Assembly (NCBI GenBank): GCA_002633005.1
Contig: NMRA01000639.1
Coordinates: 168,456 to 232,455 of the forward strand
DNA from: Phoronis australis
Lineage: Eukaryota > Phoronida > Phoronidae
DNA length: 64,000 nt
Direction: 5' to 3'
Shown here: piece by piece, positions 20,601 to 33,000 of the stretch
Layout of the letters: each line of letters begins with the position of its first letter
Numbering within the stretch: the stretch's first letter is position 1
Notes under the pieces: model-generated
The model's input: the letters and a program-made list of their open reading frames with translations, nothing else
What the model was told of the DNA's origin: nothing
The model's database searches: none
Translations under genes and position numbers: made by a program

Positions 20601-23600
20601 AGCATATCCTTATTTATTATTAATGAAAAGTACATTTTTTTCATTAATGCCAAAAACTTGTGATTGTAATAACGATCTTTACTCAGCCCAAATTGAGCTT
20701 ATTGTAAACAACAAGTTGTATTTCTGCATATGTAGTTAAGTTTCTTAAGAGAGTCATTCATGTGACATTTCAAACGCTTAAGAGCTAACTTGAGTGCTAA
20801 CTTAAGTGTAAATTTTGTGTTGTTACAGGTACGAGAGGTTCGAAGTGTTGGCTGTGTTTTCTTGCACAATGTTAGCTCAGTTAGGTGCTTTATTTGTTAC
20901 AAAAGAAAGGTGAGATATTTTCCGTGGTTCCTGTTGATTCTGTTTCACAAACTAAACACACCTGCATAGGCACAACTCTTTTATCATAAAAGACAAGAAA
21001 TCTTGGACACGATTTTGAAGTTTAGTCTGCGTATCTTGAAATCACAGTCAATTTCGTCACGTCTTGAATAATTTTCATTCTATCTTGCCATGTTTCATAC
21101 AAAAAACATTTCTGGAGTGTTTTGAACTTTAGTGAAACATTTTGTGTGGTCGCATCACCTACTTGATTCTCTCTTCCAAACATTGCTTCATTTTGTTGTT
21201 TGTCTTTTGTAATATGACGATTGTTTGAATTGAATTTTTATGTGAAATAGATTTTCCTAATTATGTTAGTAATTACGTGGGTTTCATCCCAGTGTGTGAA
21301 TTACGTAATTCTGCACCACAATATTGTATTAAAACTAAGTGCGTGTGACCCTGACTACAAAGAGCACCCTACATTGTCCTTAAGTTCAGTAGCCATATAT
21401 CAGTGCTGCAATCACTATTAACAGCAATGAAATAACAGTTAACGACAACATGTTTTATTTTCAGTGTTGAGAGGTTGCTTGAACCTGAAGAAATTCACTT
21501 GTAAGTAATCAGTGAAAAAATGCCGTTATGATCTGTTGTTGTTTTCGATTTTTAAAATTTTTTGTTCTGTCTTCAGTTTAGTGATTGACATGTTGCCAGA
21601 TTTAGTGGTGTTCTCATAAACCATTCTTGAGGTGATTAAAAAGGTGTTGTGTTACATTTCTGTGGCTTTATGTTATCTTTTCAATCTGCACAAAGTCTCT
21701 AGCATTGATTTTTCTACTTCATCGATAGTTTTATATTTTGTGACTACATTGATCCTTCAGTTATTTCCAAAGGCCAACTACCTTGCAGTAAAACCTTCAT
21801 AAGCTGGACATGCATAAGTCAGTCTTGCTCTCATCTCCGACAAAGTTCTGCAGTAAAATATTCTATTTCGAAATCAGATTTCGTCATTACTCAAATAAAG
21901 CCTCTTCACCCACCAACTTGTACGTTTTACTTTAATGGTCAAAATTATTCAAAACGTTGTTGCACAGAAGCTGTACATTACAAACCATCCAATATTTCTT
22001 TCTGGTGGGAAATTTGACAAAATAAAGTGCTGTCACTGTTGACTTTATTTCAGAGGTCGCCTGTTGATGGGTGCCATGCTAGCCTTATGTATACACATTA
22101 TCACAGTGTACAGCCTCAATAACAAAGCTATCACGCATGTTGTGGATGCCTCCAGCTCTAGTTGGTTACAAGAACATGTGGCTGACATGAGTGAAAGGTA
22201 ACATAGGGGGCAGCAGTGGCTGACACGAGTGAAAGGTAACATAGGGGGCAGCAGTGGCTGACATGAGTGAAAGGTCACATAGGGGGCAGCAGTGACTAAC
22301 ATGAGTGAAAGGTCACATAGGGGGCAGCAGTGACTAACATGAGTGAAAGGTAACATAGGTGGCAGCAGTGTCTGTAAATGATGCGTCTTGACAGTATATT
22401 CGGATATTTAGGCCCATGAGCCTGTATGTGATGTTGTGCCTATGTGCCAACCATTTTAGGTTATGTAGGACCTTGCTGACAGGTCTGCATATTTAGCCAA
22501 ATATCTACAAAATTATAGATTTTAATTCAGTAAATGTGTAATCTGAAGGCAGACAGCCTGTAGAGTTTGATCTTTCACTTGTTACCAATCTGTCATTATT
22601 TGAGTGATGTGACCATAACTTTTTTGTAAAATTCAATATTGATGGTAAAACAACGGTATCCATAACACGTCAATCAAATTTTAGTTGATATATATTTTCA
22701 AGGCGGGCTCTCAAAAAAGCTGTTAAAGCTTCTAAAACTTTGATGGCCCCTGCTTTAAAAAACAATTCTATTTTTACAAAACATGACTTCATCTGTATCT
22801 GAAACTAATAGCCACATGCGTTTGGACAAAAATGTCTTTAAAAACACATTATTTTGAAAAAAGGGGCAGAGGCCTAAATACACACATGTATGGATAAACA
22901 GTTGCTATGATATAATTCGCGTCAAATGAAGTTCATTCACTGCTTACGTAGTGAATAACGCATTTATTGTCAATTGAATTATTGAACGCCTGTACACTTC
23001 ATCAGTGTTTTACTACTGGGTACCACTATATTTTTTGGTGGCGCTCATTCCAAGTCTGACAATAATCGGTAACTTTGTAGTCACCAGGTGGTGCTAGAGA
23101 ACAGACTCCTTTTTAATACTTGAGTAGATTGAGAGCAGCGTACTGACTCCTGTGTGCTGACAGTCCCTCATGACTACCTGAATGAGTGCAGCATGCTGAT
23201 TAGCAGTCTCACACCTGATTGCATGCATTTCTATAGGAAGGACTTTAGATGTACTAGTACCATCTAGTGAATTTAAGTCTGCCATTTCACACTGAATGTG
23301 AAACCCTGCTGTAATTTGAGACTGGCGTGCTTGTTCAAACTGAGTTGGAGAATTTGTTGTCAACTGTTGGAAGTCTTGATCTGCTTTACGTTGTTCAGTA
23401 TATGACCTGTCTGACCTGTCATGTATTTGTGATGAATGTTTACATATTCTGTTCTCTGTTTCAGTGTCTGTCACTTCATTCCTGGCCTCAGTAAAGTCTT
23501 GTTGCCAAGAATCAATCCCTTCATTCTGGTCGGCTATTCTGGTGCTCTCGCCGTACTGGGTGTATATTTTGCAGTAGACCTAAGGTATGACCGCTGAAAA

Positions 23601-26600
23601 TGCGTCTTAAGTACGTTTAATCATGATCTTTAATAAGAAATATTTCACTGTCATCATAGTTCGGGGTTTGTACTGGATATTTTGTCCACACCATGGTACC
23701 ATGGTGCACACTTGTGCAATTGCATCAGCTGATGAAACTCATAAAATGTCTGATCACCAACTGGTAAGATGGCAGGATAAAGTTTTCCTGTGGATTGTGT
23801 AAAGGCGTGTTTATGTCAGGGATAGGAGTTTTCCGCTTTACGGTGGATTTCCGATTTTTCTGAGTAAAAATCAACCTTTTTATAGTATACTTTTTCCGTT
23901 GAGAAATTTTCCAATTATGATAAGGGGGAGGGGTTTGTTGCTTCATGATGCTCAGGCATTATTCAGTCCTATGACAATCGTTCATGTTTACATTTTTGTC
24001 ATCTTCAGTGTCGCTAAGTCTCGTGGTAGAATATATGTTATCTACAATGTAATTGGCCTAAACATCTATGGCAAGAGCGTGATAGGCAATCACAACAATT
24101 CTTACAAAAAACCCACAACTTGCACATGTTCATTGGCTGCTCTTCATCAATGCGTTTCTCTTTCGTATCGACTTTTTAATACTCAAAATACCCCATAAAA
24201 TTGACAAGTGAGACAAAGCGAATGTATTTGGAATTGATACTAATATTGTAAACAAGCTTCGATGGGATTGGTTGGATTGTGATAATAACTGTAGTAGATG
24301 GCAAGCATTATCTCGTGGCTGTTAGCATCGGCGATTTTGTGGGAAAAGCATTGTGTACCGTTAGTGGTGGCGTGATTAACTACTGACTCTTGAATGTAGA
24401 GGGTGGTTTTATTTTGAATTCAACCAATACTCCTATTGATTTGATGCACATTTTCATATAAATATATGAATAAGACAAAAAAATATCTACTACAGCTCAG
24501 ATTGTTGGAAAGGTGGTTTCTGAAGTCTTATTTTTAAAAATTTTTATGGGGATGTCCCCCAGACCCCCCTTCATTGCCCTCAAGTTTCTTTCTATTTGAT
24601 GAACACCCACTCTCGTCCTGTTAGGCCTAGACTGCGTTCTGTAGATGTAAGACGTTCTGAAGGAAAGGCTGAGTGTGATCTTGGGCTTCACTTCTAGTGG
24701 CAGTGCGTTTTTTGCCAGTTTCTTGCGTTTGCTGAACTAAGCCCTCATGTGTAGAAAGACTTATGTAGTTTCATGGCCATTATCTTTGAGTGTGCTCGAC
24801 GTGTTCCTTGTGAAACCATGGTTACCTGATTGTTAACACGCTGTGTGTCCTTGTTTGTATCTCAGGTCCTATCACAGTGCAGACACAGTGGCAGCAGTGT
24901 GCATTGCAGCTATGACGTGGGGTACCATGTTCCCTATGAGCATATATAGCGGAAAAATATTACTACAGGTACTTGACTTGGTGCTGAGGAAAACTGAAAA
25001 ATAGTTGAGTTTATAACAGTTACTCAAGTTGATTTTTAGTACAGTTCAAGCCAAAAGTATATCAGACAAAATGACCCAAAATTGTTCGTCATGACGGGTA
25101 GTCGGAATCCGAATTCATTTTCAGAGCACAGTCTTCTGAACGAACGGTGCGATAAAAATTCTCCAGTTTGTGAAAGTTAAGACTTAATTATTTTGTTCGA
25201 GGTCAGAACACGTTCCAAATTCTAGAAATCGACTATGTTGGCCATCCCAAATCCAAGAATTGCCGGAAAGACACCAAAATTGCCCATGTCTGTGTCCCAA
25301 ATTTAGAGACTGTCCCGAATTGATGAATTTGTACTGTTATTAACAGGAACATTTGTAAGGTAGCTCAGCCATACTGCAATTAGAATTTCGCCTCCCTAAT
25401 AGTTACTGCTTGCTCTCAATAGAATTAAGCAACATGACTTGAAAATGTTATTTTGTTCGATTACTTTTGTCTTGTTCCGTAGGTGTGCTCGTCTGACTTT
25501 CTCTCTACTGACGTAACAGTTTACGACAGTTTTTGGCGGCATCCCAGAGCCTGTTGCATTTAGATCAATGAATACATCATTTGAGCGCAAAATTGATACA
25601 CTGCTGAACAAACCCTAATAAGTGGCGTCAAACAATCTTTTCTTAAGAAATGCTATGTTTGTTCGCAATAGCATTGCACAGGTTTACAAGTCCAAACTTT
25701 GGGGTCCCTAGCTCAAGTAGAAAAAACTGTTATCCAAAGTTTGAGGCCTGTTCGGGAGAATCACCCTAACTGTAAATTTGAATCCTGCTGTTCATGGCTG
25801 AATGCTGTGTGTCTTCTTTGACTTTTTTGTGTTATTTCCAGACTACTCCATCCCATGTTATTGGACAGCTTGACAAGTGCCTGAGAGAAGCTTCTACTCT
25901 AGACGGAGTACTGGAGTTCAGACACGAGCATTTCTGGACTCTCTCCTTCAATGTTTTGGTAGGTCACATTTCTGGACCCTCTCCTTCAATGTTTTGGTAG
26001 GTCACATTTCTGGACCCTCTCCTTCAATGTTTTGGTAGGTCACATTTCGTTGGTTCTACATTACGGCCTTTAAAATGTGCTTTCTCAGGCAGGTCTGTGA
26101 AAATGTACGAAGCTCCCACTGTTCATTTTTGGGCTCTCACTGTTCATTTTTGGGCTCCCACTGTTCATTTTTGGGCTCCCACTGTTCATTTTTGGGCTCC
26201 CACTGTTCAGTTTTGGAATGGGTCTTAGGGCTCTGTCAGAGGAAGGTAGTTTTCAATACAATGCCAACTGTTTAAGGCAATGGGCTGAAATTGAATGGAA
26301 ATGGAATACACATTGGAAACGCTAATAAAATGTTGGGTCTCGAGTCACCCATTAAATTCATTTTGTTTAGACTTGAAATAGCTGTAATAAATACCTAGAT
26401 CCTGGGAAGCCAAACATTTACTTACACTTGAAGAATTGTGATAGAATAAATGGAAATATTGATCCAATTTTTCTTCCCTTTGTGTCTCTGAGTAATTCAG
26501 CTGCAGCTCTTCTTGCAAACAGCCGGTTTATAGGCTTTTGCAATAATGTTAGGAAATATTGCTTGGAAATATTAATGGCAGGAAATGATTTAAACTGGGG

Positions 26601-27595
26601 CTAGCGGTGTTCTTCATATTCTTGGAACCCCAGGGCTTCTTCTGAATGGTAAAAAAGTTAGAAAAAAAGTACCAGTTGCAAATTAACGACACTTTTTTTT
26701 CATACTGTGCCTAGCTGACTGTCTCATAAACTTTTCATGTTCTGCAGAACGAGCATTTCTCGTGTAGCTGCTGTAGACTTTGTTCAGCACATAATATCCG
26801 CTGTTGGAGAAAACAACGAAACATTTCTGTTACGGTTAATTAATCTCCTCGACACATCGGCTTTGTTGAAAAATTTTCTTCAATATCTGATTTGGACCAG
26901 TGCACAACTGGATGGGTTTGGTACTAAAGCTCAAGAAATTTTATCATTTGCTATAAGAATCAACTGTGGCCATTTGGAGTTGGTAGTGGTACTCTAGTGT
27001 TAAGAATATTTTTGATAAAATATTTTTAGGAACTGGTTTTGATACTTGGAAACTGTTTGCTAAGACAACTGCGATATATCAAGTTTGGTGTGTATTTCAG
27101 GCTGGTTCAATGCATGTGAGAATAAGAAGAGATGCCAATGAACAACTGGTATTGGCCCACGTCAGCAACCGTTTGGCGAACTTAGTGAACAACTTGACCA
27201 TTCAAATATTTAAAGATGATTGGTCGCGGGCATCAGCGTATCAAATCATTACCAACCCATCGTTGACACCACCTAGACTTTCCAGCCCAAATTCAACAGT
27301 TCCACCGTCATTGTTCAAAGCGGACTTCAGCAAAATTTCATCGGGTTCATTCTCTCAGCATGCATCGGAACAAAGTTTTAATTTGTCTAACCTCACCAAC
27401 AGTTTTGCCCAAGCCAACGGAGGTTTTAACGCAACGGCTAACAACAGTCTAAATACCACCAGCCGGTCTGGTTATACTCAAAATGTGGACTACTTACTAG
27501 CAAGGACACTTGCTGGTCATTCCTCACTGTCCCATGGTCATTCTCATGACCACAGTGATGGTCACTCGCATGGTGACCACGGCCATTCACACTAA
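14616..27595 (+). CDS. SLC30A6: Zinc transporter ZnT6 (SLC30A6), twelve coding exons
   Basis: Exons: 14616-14703 (tentative), 17865-17995, 18438-18522, 19335-19377, 20432-20497, 20829-20909, 21465-21500, 22054-22197, 23465-23584, 24866-24968, 25842-25958, 27101-27595. All phases agree and total 502 residues (human ZnT6 is 461). Matches to ZnT6 include DGTIHPF, a first membrane helix ILIVVNLVCTVLLFMW, ALTAFTYLTIFDIL, FGYERFEVLAVFSCTMLAQL, SSWLQEHVAD, LPRINPFIL, GTMFPMSIYSGKILLQ, TTPSHVIGQLDK, STLDGVLEFRHEHFWTL and HVRIRRDANEQLVLAHVSNR. ZnT6 is known to lack the zinc-site His of active ZnTs and to pair with ZnT5 in the early secretory pathway to supply zinc to secreted enzymes; the second-helix segment here likewise lacks HxxxD. 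The C-terminus has a His-rich tail (477-502, ten His) not recalled from the human protein. The first exon is placed by phase only; an assembly gap lies in the intron after it. Confidence 0.92.
16303..17050. other. Assembly gap (748 N)
   Basis: Run of unknown bases inside the first predicted intron of SLC30A6. It could hide an alternative first exon. Confidence 1.
17271..17490. promoter_or_regulatory. Cluster of heat-shock-element-like motifs beside a TATA-like site
   Basis: Five dyads of the type TTCnnGAA or GAAnnTTC occur in about 200 bases: TTCTGGAA (17292), TTCTAGAA (17321), GAATATTC (17376), TTCTAGAAAGTTC (17416-17428, a full three-unit HSE) and TTCTAGAAATTCC (17480). TATTTATA is at 17271-17278. 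Two of the motifs sit in an imperfect direct repeat (about 17413-17476 and 17478-17533). The block borders the assembly gap and may be a promoter, or part of a long terminal repeat. Confidence 0.35.
20020..20190. repeat. Diverged dispersed repeat, shared with 2221-2390
   Basis: Both segments share, in the same order, CTC-TGCAAAAG-GGAACATTTT, AGTGCA, GAAAGTTTC-TAT-AATC-GATC and AAGTTA-CCAAATTTG, with many differences between. It is an old interspersed repeat inside an SLC30A6 intron. Confidence 0.6.
22178..22367 (+). repeat. 38-bp tandem repeat spanning an SLC30A6 exon end and splice donor
   Basis: Five 38-bp units start at 22178, 22216, 22254, 22292 and 22330. The first unit contains the last 20 bases of the exon (GTGGCTGACATGAGTGAAAG) and the donor GTAACA at 22198. 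Units 2 and 5 repeat the same AG|GTAACA, units 3 and 4 read GTCACA. Because 38 is not a multiple of three, downstream donors shift the frame or meet the TAG that follows GTAACA, so only the first donor gives the full protein. Confidence 0.95.
25929..26047 (+). repeat. Second 38-bp tandem repeat spanning an SLC30A6 exon end and donor
   Basis: Three units with period 38 place identical donors (TTTTG|GTAGGT) at 25959, 25997 and 26035. The first copy carries the coding sequence for FWTLSFNVL; the other two differ by one base in that part. The next in-frame reading runs into TAG, so downstream donors would truncate the protein. Confidence 0.95.
26112..26216. repeat. 21-bp tandem repeat, five copies
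   Basis: Units of GCTCCCACTGTTCATTTTTG plus G start at 26112, 26133, 26154, 26175 and 26196, with one or two substitutions. It lies in the last intron of SLC30A6, just after the 38-bp donor repeat. Confidence 0.95.
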
Positions 27596-27784
27596 TGAAT
27601 CGGGTATTTGTTGTTATGCAATCAGTTACAGTAAAACTCACAAAAGTCAGATATAAGTAATCTTCGTCTTCCAAGGTAAGGGAGGTATGTCCCAGTTATG
27701 GGATTTGACTTGTGTGAGTTTTGCTGCATACTATGGTTGTGAGGAACTTATGTTGATGTCTTAGATTTATACAAAATGTTCAAC

Positions 27785-27790
27785 AATAAA
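27785..27790 (+). terminator. Polyadenylation signal of SLC30A6
   Basis: AATAAA 190 bases after the SLC30A6 stop codon, followed by a T/G-rich stretch. Confidence 0.7.
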
Positions 27791-27799
27791 CCATGTGAA

Positions 27800-30049
27800 A
27801 TGAATTTGTTTGTAAACTTATTTTAGTCATAATAATGCTCGAAACCAATTTGTAATGGAAGCCCAGGTGTCAATCCAAAACAAAATTAATTGCAACTAAA
27901 AAGATTTTTTCATTTCCAGTTTTCATTCTATGGACCATCGCATCAAGTTTAGTTTATAATCTGTCTGGGCACCGTTGTTCAGAATGACTTCATAGCAGCT
28001 GTGTCTTCATGTTCATTAACAAAACGCCCTCTATTACTGGCACGATGGGCAAGGTCACCAGTGGATTTGTGCAACACAAGAATCGCGAGTATACTCTAGA
28101 CTGATTTATTAATGTACAACATTAATTTCTCCAGTTCATGTGACTATGTTTTAAGCATGATTAAACAAAACAAAAGATAAATGACGATGGCATTTTGTCC
28201 ACGCATGATTTAACTCCTGCACTGTTAAAAAAATGCCAAGAAAGCTAGTTGGTTCTAACTTGCAGGTTCTTAAACATCATTTTAGAGGTCTGTTTTACCA
28301 ACAATAAAATCTTCAATTTGGAAAAAAATTAATGGCTGAAATTGGTAATTTGTTTAGCTTTCAAAGTCTTCCTACACCCTGTAAATGCTTAACATTCTAT
28401 CAAATATTGCTCGTTGACAAAAAAACCGCATAAACCAATTTTCCCAACTTAAATTGAAAATCTAATCCTCTATATTGTGTCCCAAATGGAATTTTACCGT
28501 AGTCCAGAAATGTTGCATGCAGTGTGGTTCACAAACTGGCGCCTGGAAAATGGGTCAGCCAGCCACCCCAAGAAGCGAACGACACATCAGCTGTACGGAG
28601 CCATCCTGCAATGGTCCTTTAAACATCCAGGTGTCACCCGTTGACAAAAGAATTGTTAAGTGTTTTGCATAAGACATCTTCAGTCCTTCAAGCAGAGTGT
28701 TATCAAGTGGGATTTTTTCGCTTATCGCCTTTGAACCAAGTGACTAAACAACCTAAGAGCTGGGTTCCATGAGCCCAGGGCAATCATGAAGCACTTTTAG
28801 GGAGAAATTGTATGGAACGAAAAAAATTCTATCCCATAATTCAACATTCCAACCTCACTGACCAATCACCACTGTCATTTATCTAGAGTATGCCAATAAT
28901 GTTCCGACCACACACGCAAAAAACTAGGTCTTGTTTTATGCGAGTTTTTGACAACTTTGGAATACGCCCCAGAATAATGTACTTAAAAGTGTTTTTTGAA
29001 ATGCTGACATCAGTCCAAAATAGTGTTATTTCAAGCAGTTTACTGAAAATAAAGGATGCAGACATTTCCTCCCTACAGCTAACTGCACCATCACAGCCTG
29101 CAATAGCTTGCAACAATATTTTCAAATTTGGAAATACAATGAACTTAAAGCTTGAGAAGTCGCACTGTTATGAAAAGCCATAACTAGAACCAACAACGCT
29201 TTCTTTGGGTAACGCTGGGGCAAGCAGGAGCAAATTTGCCAAAAATATTCTTTGACCAGTTTTTAAGAAGTCATGGTCTAAGAGAAAAGCCTAGAGCGCT
29301 CAATAATGCTATAACTTACAGTAAGATAGATTAAGTACTGCACCCAGAGAGTTTACAACAGAACGAGCAAGAGATGATGGTGTGGAGAAAACAGATCCTT
29401 TGATGACACAAAATAAATGAACTTGGAGACTAGATTCTTCACACTTTCAAAAAGAGATTATAGACCATCAAAACTAGATAATCATGCTACAACTCTCCAC
29501 CTAAACTAATTTTAATTCCAGAGATTTCTCAGTACAACTATTGTGGCAACTGCTGGTACTCTACTGTATACAAAAGCTCAAATTGTTACGAGTACAAAAC
29601 GGTGAATGGGGAGTTGATGCTTTTAGAAATCAATCAATAAGTTAATTATGTTAATGAGGAAATAACGACAAACCACGTCACGATAAGTCGTCTAAAAATA
29701 CGTACACATGGTACTAATAAAAAAAAATACGAGTTACGTGGTGGCGTATACTAATATGAAAAGGTAAAACTAAGCCTAATGACTTTGAAGTGATGCAAAA
29801 ATACAATACTGCTGGAAATAAGACAATCCTTTCCTATTAACAAACTAGCACCATACACTTACAATAGTGATGTGAAAACGGTGGCTAGTAGTCAAAACAA
29901 ACCATTATGAAGCTTGTTGTAACTGCCAAATGCCAATACATAGTATGTATAAATAACCAGACTGGAACAGAAAACAATTATAAATAAAAATAAATAAAAT
30001 ATCAACGAGGATTAAAATACTACCGACTGGCATCACCAGGAATGCATGC
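27800..30049. other. Intergenic region between SLC30A6 and BAHD1 (tail to tail)
   Basis: No gene recognised. It should contain the 3' UTR of BAHD1 at its right end. A short open frame near 28475-28672 has a C-x2-C...C-x4-C pattern but no supporting context. Confidence 0.4.
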
Positions 30050-33000
30050 TTATGATGGGTTTTTTAGAATACGTTTTTGTCTGAAGTCGTAGACAGATCG
30101 ACAGAGAAATACTGTCTCGTCATCGACCTCGGCTGGCGGGAGTCGACTTGAGCGGGGATACGGTGTCTGTGACAGGGGTACTACGCATGGTCTACAAGGC
30201 TGGGACTGTTCCAATCTTCTTTGCTCACTCTTGTACCTGTAAGCAGACAGTGAAGACAATACTATAAATGAAAGATGTCTAAAAGAAAATTTTAAATCTA
30301 TCGACCATATTGAAAATAAGTTCGATAGCTTCAATGGTTAAAGGTGGAACTAAAGATGAAAAACATGGCTCATAAAGAATAGATGCAGGCTTATCCCGAG
30401 GGGGGTCCACTATAGGGGCCCACAAAACAACTGATGTAGGCTTATCACAAGGGGGTCCACTAAATGGGCCCACAAAACAACTGATGCAGGCTTATCCCGA
30501 GGGCATCCACTATATGGGCTCACAAAACCTTCCAATGCACAAACAGTACAAGTAATCTGACAAAATACTCTTATCATAACAGCTCGTTCTGGTAATAGCA
30601 AAAATGAATGGTAATAAGTATAAAGACTGCAAAATTTTAATTACAGAATGGCTTAGCCAGCATACTTACTTCCCCTTCATTCTCGGTCATCAGGGGAGAC
30701 TACTCTGGCAATGAATTTGGTTTCCGCCCAACTCTCATGCTGGGGAATTCCGGATGATTTTCACTTGGCTTGTACTGCACACGCACAAAATGACCCGGCA
30801 CATTACAGGATAAAAGTATTCAGACAAGTGTTTCCTGTCAAGATGGCTAATTCTGCTCAGAGCAAAATGACGGACGGCTATTACGATGGGGAATGCCACT
30901 CGCACACAATGACAGAGAATTCCAGGTTCGATTTTTTAAATTAATTTTGGTGTGCGCAACACAGACTCTTGTAAAACCAGATGAAATAGTGCAAGACGAC
31001 TCAGTTACCTGGCAAACTCACAAGGTGTGAGTACATAGGCCTTGTCTTCGATACACGCCACGCTCGTCTCGTCCCAGTGTTTGGAAGTGAACAGCTCCTG
31101 GTGCACATGGTAAGCTAATCGCCCGGCGTCCGTGTGTTCAGGTCGGTAGTACCATAACACGCTCATCATCTTCTCGTCTGCAGGTAGACAACACACCTGA
31201 GCTGAGAGGCCAGGATGACAGACAAAGGTTACGTTTACAGCTAAGGACTTTTACCACCCTTTTAATCGTGTTTCCTGGCTATTTTACATAGATTCTACAG
31301 GACACTAAGATTCATTTTCTGAATGTGATTATTCTTTGTAAATGTTCAATAAAAACCAGATGAAAGTTTTAATAGTCATTTTCTTCACTACCCTATCAAG
31401 TCAAAACACTTTCTTGCTGGTTAAAAGATAACTACGAGAGCAAAAGTATTCCACATCACCTGAGTTCGGTGGAGTATGCATCGGCTCATCAGATAGTCCA
31501 GGATTATATAAGGCAAGAAAATTCAATTCTTAGCGGGTAACAAAATGACACATAGAGTTAAATTTCAAATGGTAAATTGCAGTGACGATTAAAGTAGAAA
31601 AAGAGATAACGATTATGACATCTATAAAAATTAATTATTTTACTCAAGGCAGCTTGTACCAAATTTTAGAACTGGGGAATATTGGCCAGCCCAAGTTCAA
31701 GAATTATGATCAACCACAAACATCATTCTCCCCCATGTTACACGCAATGGGCTTTTTTGACAAATGTTTGAACTACCCAGTTTATTTTCAGACTCTGTTG
31801 ATCCAAAATGCAGTGTTTGATATTTGAGAAATATGAACACCAAAACCACTCAGGTCTCAATCTTCAGAAAACAAGTAAATTCAATTCCAGCTTGAATTTC
31901 CGTGTCTCAAATTTAGAGACTGCGCAAACTGGAGGAATTTTTACTGTACAAGGAAGTTATTTTCCATTTTCACACTTACTGTCTTGTGGATTCTCCCAGA
32001 GAGCTGCAACCTTTGCAACGTATGGCACATCCGACTTGCGAGGCCCAGAACAGATAAGTACGCAGTCTCGCACACTGACGGTATCACCGTTCTTATGTCG
32101 CATACAAGGATAGCACCGTCGCTCAACGACTTGTTCGTCTGCCTATAAATGGAGACAATGTGCTTTTAATGTTTACAAACCAAATACAGTAATGATGTCT
32201 TTTCAACTGAGAATTCTACTAAGCTGTACATTATAGTAACTAAAACTTTAAGCAAATTAAACCAGTCAGTTATGTTGAAATAAACTTGAAAACAGAAGTT
32301 CTCTACCGGAAACTTTCATAGTAAATGTCGCCCGATGGGTGATTTATTTAAAGTGCGAAAGTATCCAACACTGAAAATATATTCTGGAAAGCATTGTAGT
32401 TTTTCACCCAATTATTTGCCAAGTGAAACAACCTGCCTCCCCCAATCTAGAAATCGAACCTAAGATCTCCCATATACTAGCTCCAGACGTGTTTCCCCAG
32501 GGTTTCAAAAGGAACGCGGTGGTGAATCGTTGCAACAGATGCGGAGCGCCGTGATATCAAGGTATGATGAGTTTTGAATCATTCTAACGTATTTCAATCA
32601 CCATTTCAAGTTGCATTAGGAAGCGAACACGCCAGGACAGGACAATTTAATAATCCATTCGATGCAGACAACTAGGCCTACTGAAATAACTAGACTGGTC
32701 CATGGTTTATCAAACTATTGACTATTTCGTGCAATATAATTCACATTGTTATACGACCTCTTTTTATAAACGTGAACACAATAAAATGCCATAAACTGAT
32801 TATGTTTAACAAGAGGAAAAGTTCAAAATTGGACTTTAATCACTCCTTCCCCGGTTCAAACCGCATTGATTGAAGGGCAAGATTACAAGTGGCGCGGCCA
32901 GAAAGAAGCGTGGCGGGCCACAAAGATATTTGCACCTATGGGAAACGCTACACACTGACCATTGAGCTGTCATGACCAGAAAGAGACAATACATTTCACA

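Noticed and set aside
23094-23474. 126-codon minus-strand frame inside an SLC30A6 intron
   Set aside because: It runs into the start of a real exon on the other strand, has no recognisable motif and no splice context.
26737-26997. 86-codon frame preceded by a CAG in the last SLC30A6 intron
   Set aside because: Its phase does not fit between the flanking phase-0 exons, and ZnT6 is complete without it.
28475-28672. Cys-pattern C-x2-C...C-x4-C resembling an MCM-type zinc finger
   Set aside because: Only the cysteine spacing fits; no flanking MCM sequence or splice support.
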